Source: UBA1189 sp964570685
GTDB lineage: Bacteria; Bacteroidota; Bacteroidia; Bacteroidales; Bacteroidaceae
Length of the DNA stretch: 64,000 nt
Assembly: GCA_964570685.1 (NCBI GenBank)
Contig: CAZMZC010000006.1
Coordinates: 1-64,000, forward strand
Direction: 5' to 3'
Shown here in pieces: positions 61,547 to 64,000 of this stretch (position 1 is the stretch's first letter; each line of letters starts with the position of its first letter). Below the pieces are notes generated by a model, which saw nothing but the letters and a program-made list of their open reading frames with translations, had not been told where the DNA came from and ran no database searches. The position numbers and the translations under genes were made by a program.

Positions 61547-62914
61547 TCAATACGGAACCTTCTCCTCCAGTTCCTGCAGATTGGCCGCGATGACATCGTC
61601 GCTGATACTGTTGTTGATAAGGTTACCTGCCAGGTACTGGTCATAGGCAGCCATATCGATGAGTCCGTGTCCCGAGAGACAGAAGAGGATAGTCTTCTCC
61701 TCACCCGTCTCAATACATTTCTTTGCCTCGCGGATGGTGGCAGCAATAGCGTGGCACGACTCCGGAGCAGGGATAATGCCCTCGGAAGCAGCAAACAGTG
61801 TGCCTGCCTCGAACGACTCAATCTGCTCAATGTCTACAGCCTCCATCATCTTGTCCTTGAGGAGTTGCGACACGATAATTCCGGCCCCATGGTAGCGCAA
61901 GCCACCGGCATGAATATTGGCCGGGCGGAAGTTGTGACCGAGAGTAAACATCGGTATCAACGGTGTATAGCCCGACTCGTCGCCAAAGTCGTAGTGGAAC
62001 TCGCCGCGTGTGAGCTTCGGGCACGAAGCAGGCTCGGCAGCCACAAAGCGTGTGGTACGGCCCTCCTTTATATTATGCCGCATGAAGGGGAAGGCGAGTC
62101 CGCCAAAGTTGGAGCCGCCACCGAAGCAAGCCACCACCACATCGGGATAGTCGCCTGCCATCTGCATCTGCTTCTCGGCTTCCAGTCCGATAACCGTCTG
62201 GTGCAACGTCACATGGCTCAGCACCGAGCCCAACGTATACTTGCAGTTGGGAGTCATCATCGCCAACTCCACGGCCTCAGAGATGGCCGTACCGAGCGAA
62301 CCCTGATGATTGGGGTACCTGGTAAGGATATCCTTTCCTGCCCGAGTAGACATCGAGGGCGATGGAGTCACCTGTGCACCGAAGGTCTGCATGATACTGC
62401 GGCGGTAGGGCTTCTGCTCATACGAAATCTTCACCTGATACACGGCAGCCTCGAGTCCGAACACCTTGGCTGCATACGACAACGCTGCCCCCCATTGCCC
62501 GGCACCAGTCTCCGTGGTGATATTGGTCACGCCCTCCTCCTTGCAGTAGTAGGCCTGCGCCAAGGCCGAGTTAAGTTTATGCGAGCCGATGGGGCTCACG
62601 CTCTCATTCTTGAAATAGATATGGGCAGGGGTGCCGAGTGCCTGCTCCAGTCCGTAGGCACGCACGAGTGGCGTACTTCTATAATAGGTATACATCTCAC
62701 GTACACGTTCAGGAATATCAATCCATGCATCCGTCATATTGAGTTCCTGCTGTGATAGCTCACGGGCAAAGAGCGGGTACAGATCCTCGGGAGTCACGGG
62801 CTGCCCGGTCTTAGGATTGAGCATAGGCTGAGGTTTGTTTACCATATCCGCTTGGATGTTGTACCACCGGGTAGGTATCTCACTCTCCGGCAAAATGAAT
62901 CTTTTCTGTTTCAT
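61547..62914 (-). CDS. trpB2: TrpB2-type tryptophan synthase beta chain
   Basis: The 455-residue protein belongs to the longer TrpB2 subgroup: RSTPLVRAYGLEQALGTPAHIYFKNE, PLP Lys K113 in GSHKLNSA, the TETGAGQWG loop (E135), and GGGSNFGG for cofactor phosphate. It would make tryptophan from serine and indole. No trpA or other trp genes are adjacent, as is usual for TrpB2. Upstream on the same strand lie a promoter, a Trp-rich leader peptide and an attenuator terminator (62935-63141), so expression should respond to charged tRNA-Trp. Confidence 0.94.
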   Translation of the reverse strand: MKQKRFILPESEIPTRWYNIQADMVNKPQPMLNPKTGQPVTPEDLYPLFARELSQQELNMTDAWIDIPERVREMYTYYRSTPLVRAYGLEQALGTPAHIYFKNESVSPIGSHKLNSALAQAYYCKEEGVTNITTETGAGQWGAALSYAAKVFGLEAAVYQVKISYEQKPYRRSIMQTFGAQVTPSPSMSTRAGKDILTRYPNHQGSLGTAISEAVELAMMTPNCKYTLGSVLSHVTLHQTVIGLEAEKQMQMAGDYPDVVVACFGGGSNFGGLAFPFMRHNIKEGRTTRFVAAEPASCPKLTRGEFHYDFGDESGYTPLIPMFTLGHNFRPANIHAGGLRYHGAGIIVSQLLKDKMMEAVDIEQIESFEAGTLFAASEGIIPAPESCHAIAATIREAKKCIETGEEKTILFCLSGHGLIDMAAYDQYLAGNLINNSISDDVIAANLQELEEKVPY

Positions 62915-62934
62915 AATGGTGCTTTTTTGATGAT

Positions 62935-62973
62935 TAAAAAAAAAATCCGATGCTGTCTGTGGAGCACCGGATT
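62935..62973 (-). terminator. Attenuator terminator in the trpB2 leader
   Basis: On the minus strand AATCCGGTGC (62973-62964) pairs with GCATCGGATT (62953-62944; one G-U) and is followed by ten T. Its 5' arm and loop also contain GTGCTC, which can instead pair with GAGCAC near 63032-63027, just past the leader-peptide stop. Formation of that alternative stem would disrupt the terminator. Confidence 0.85.
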
Positions 62974-63030
62974 CATGTTTACAAATACTACTTTTTATTC
63001 CTTATTATATATATACATCAGTAACCGTGC

Positions 63031-63087
63031 TCAATCTTCTATACTGAGCCACCACCAAAACTTGCTGAGGTTTACCGATGCGTTCAT
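63031..63087 (-). CDS. Trp leader peptide MNASVNLSKFWWWLSIED
   Basis: The 18-residue ORF has three consecutive TGG codons (63057-63049) and is preceded by an AAAGAAAGAG ribosome-binding region. The Trp codons immediately precede the first arm of a small hairpin (CTCA...TGAG), exactly as in classical trp leaders. Ribosome stalling at these codons would let the downstream antiterminator form. It is too short for standard gene callers. Confidence 0.85.
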   Translation of the reverse strand: MNASVNLSKFWWWLSIED

Positions 63088-63110
63088 ATACTCTTTCTTT
63101 ATTTCTGCGA

Positions 63111-63141
63111 CAAAGTTACAGCTTTTTTACATATTTACAAA
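63111..63141 (-). promoter_or_regulatory. trpB2 promoter
   Basis: On the minus strand TTTG (63141-63138), a 19-nt spacer and TAACTTTG (63118-63111) match the Bacteroidetes consensus. The predicted start is about 20 nt upstream of the leader-peptide ATG. Confidence 0.85.
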
Positions 63142-63171
63142 CAATCTGTAAGAAAAGTTTTCATTTTGATG

Positions 63172-63831
63172 TTAAAATGTATGTTCATCGAGCAACACAC
63201 CACCAGAACCCTTTTCCCACTTCTCTATACGTTCCTGCAGATGCTTCTCCAATCTCTTCACGCCCTCTTCTATCGACCTTCCCGTCTCTTTTGCCGTCTC
63301 CTCCAGCACATCGGCCTGTCGTTCGAGATATCTCTCAAACTTCTCCTTGTCAATGCCGTCGCCACTATCATTCATAATGGCACGTACAAAGGCATTGGTC
63401 ACATAGAGCCTTCTCAAGCGCGGTTTGTCAACACTATTGTTCACTATGAGCATATAAGCGTATTCAGCATCAGAGTTGTCCATATACACCAGACTGTTAC
63501 CCTTCTCAGCCAGCAGGGAGTAAGAGTCGGGGATAACATCAAGCACATCAGTGAAGAACTTTGCACGCACCGACTGCTTGCACGAGTCGAGCCGTAGCGT
63601 CACCACCTCTCTGATACCCATCATGACGAGCGAGCCACGGATGATTGCAGCACGCTTATTGCCTCTGGCGATACCGTCGGCCACCATAGCATCAAGGTCG
63701 CTGTTGACGTTCACAACTTTATATTCAGCCCCACGCTTATCTTTATACTTGTTGATAAAGCGGTCAAGCGAGTCGGCATACCCCATCGAGCAAGCGAGCA
63801 GGAAGCTCAGCAACAAAACAGTCTTCTTCAT
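63172..63831 (-). CDS. DUF4252-type exported protein
   Basis: The start at 63831 (MKKTVLLLSFLLACSMGYA) gives a clean signal peptide; an ATG 12 nt upstream is possible. The 219 residues contain a DUF4252-like core (SLDRFINKYKDKRGAEYKVVNV..., VVTLRLDSCKQSVRAKFFTDV) and a helical C-terminal part (FERYLERQADVLEETAKETGRS...). The family is common in Bacteroidetes with no known function. The promoter region upstream is tandemly duplicated (63852-63997). Confidence 0.82.
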   Translation of the reverse strand: MKKTVLLLSFLLACSMGYADSLDRFINKYKDKRGAEYKVVNVNSDLDAMVADGIARGNKRAAIIRGSLVMMGIREVVTLRLDSCKQSVRAKFFTDVLDVIPDSYSLLAEKGNSLVYMDNSDAEYAYMLIVNNSVDKPRLRRLYVTNAFVRAIMNDSGDGIDKEKFERYLERQADVLEETAKETGRSIEEGVKRLEKHLQERIEKWEKGSGGVLLDEHTF

Positions 63832-63851
63832 ACTATCCATCATTTATTTTG

Positions 63852-63997
63852 AAGGCAAAGATAATGCAAACGAGTGAATAAAGCTTGCTTTATTTCCGAC
63901 GAGTGCCGCTTATCTTCGCTTTTAAAGGCAAAGATAATGCAAACGAGTAAATAAAGCTTGCTTTATTTCCAACGAGTGCCGCTTATCTTCGCTTTTG
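63852..63997. repeat. 73-bp tandem duplication carrying a promoter
   Basis: Two units starting at 63852 and 63925 differ at only a few positions and may continue past the window. Each contains, on the minus strand, CTCGTTTGCATTATCTTTG, that is a TATCTTTG -7 element, plus the palindrome AATAAAGC-TT-GCTTTATT. Confidence 0.8.
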
Positions 63998-64000
63998 AAG

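Noticed and set aside
61667..62755. 362-aa plus-strand ORF
   Set aside because: It is antisense to trpB2 and has no domain of its own.

Overview
The window looks like a chromosomal segment of a Bacteroidales bacterium, most likely close to Prevotellaceae. The clues are the promoters (TTTG, 19-20 nt, TAnnTTTG), a BspA-type leucine-rich surface protein, a type IX secretion (gliding type B) sorting domain, truncated C-terminal tails of the type GIYIVNGxK, the Bat aerotolerance genes, and the rpmB-rpmG-DUF4295 cluster. No rRNA, tRNA, CRISPR array or intact insertion sequence was found.

Layout. 1-6.3 kb: two tandem cassettes, each a large secreted protein (the second a serine-type sulfatase), then a short peptide ending in a WGNLW motif, then a very similar terminator hairpin. 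6.7-11.6 kb: batC-batD-batE without batA/batB, a PAP2 phosphatase and a small HTH protein. 11.9-15 kb: an XRE regulator with a palindromic operator, a promoter-rich gene-free stretch, holA and rubrerythrin. 15-20 kb: a BspA-like protein, the first copy of a structured RNA, and a repeat-rich gene-free kilobase. 20-29 kb: a minus-strand run with lipoprotein, nitroreductase, FtsX-type permease, aminotransferase, Fe-S aldo/keto reductase plus a fused NapH/NapG-like membrane ferredoxin, and a GH43 arabinanase pair. 29-45 kb: a divergent tryptophanase-like lyase, lipocalin, an OadA-like carboxyltransferase, yigZ, uvrA, a T9SS cargo protein, a metallopeptidase, an ABC exporter, panE, ribosomal L28/L33/DUF4295, cinA and tsaD. 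45-55 kb: a minus-strand defence island in which a degenerate-PLD/SNF2 helicase and DUF4391 precede a type III Mod, a MntA/HepT module and the type III Res. 55-57.3 kb: the second structured RNA, nested repeats and a YafQ-type toxin-antitoxin pair. 57.5-64 kb: an HU/SPOR protein under a triplicated promoter, an FHA protein, formiminotransferase, an outer-membrane protein, trpB2 and a DUF4252 protein.

The strongest regulatory discovery is upstream of trpB2: a full promoter, an 18-residue leader peptide with three consecutive Trp codons, competing RNA hairpins and an intrinsic terminator, which is the textbook layout of tryptophan attenuation. Other notable items are the two-copy structured RNA with its own promoter and terminator, a 185-bp intergenic element whose arms covary between copies, a promoter family with a conserved 20-nt spacer (including an exact 86-bp triplication), heptanucleotide tracts inside coding sequences (two of them in the defence operon), and the expanded type III restriction island.
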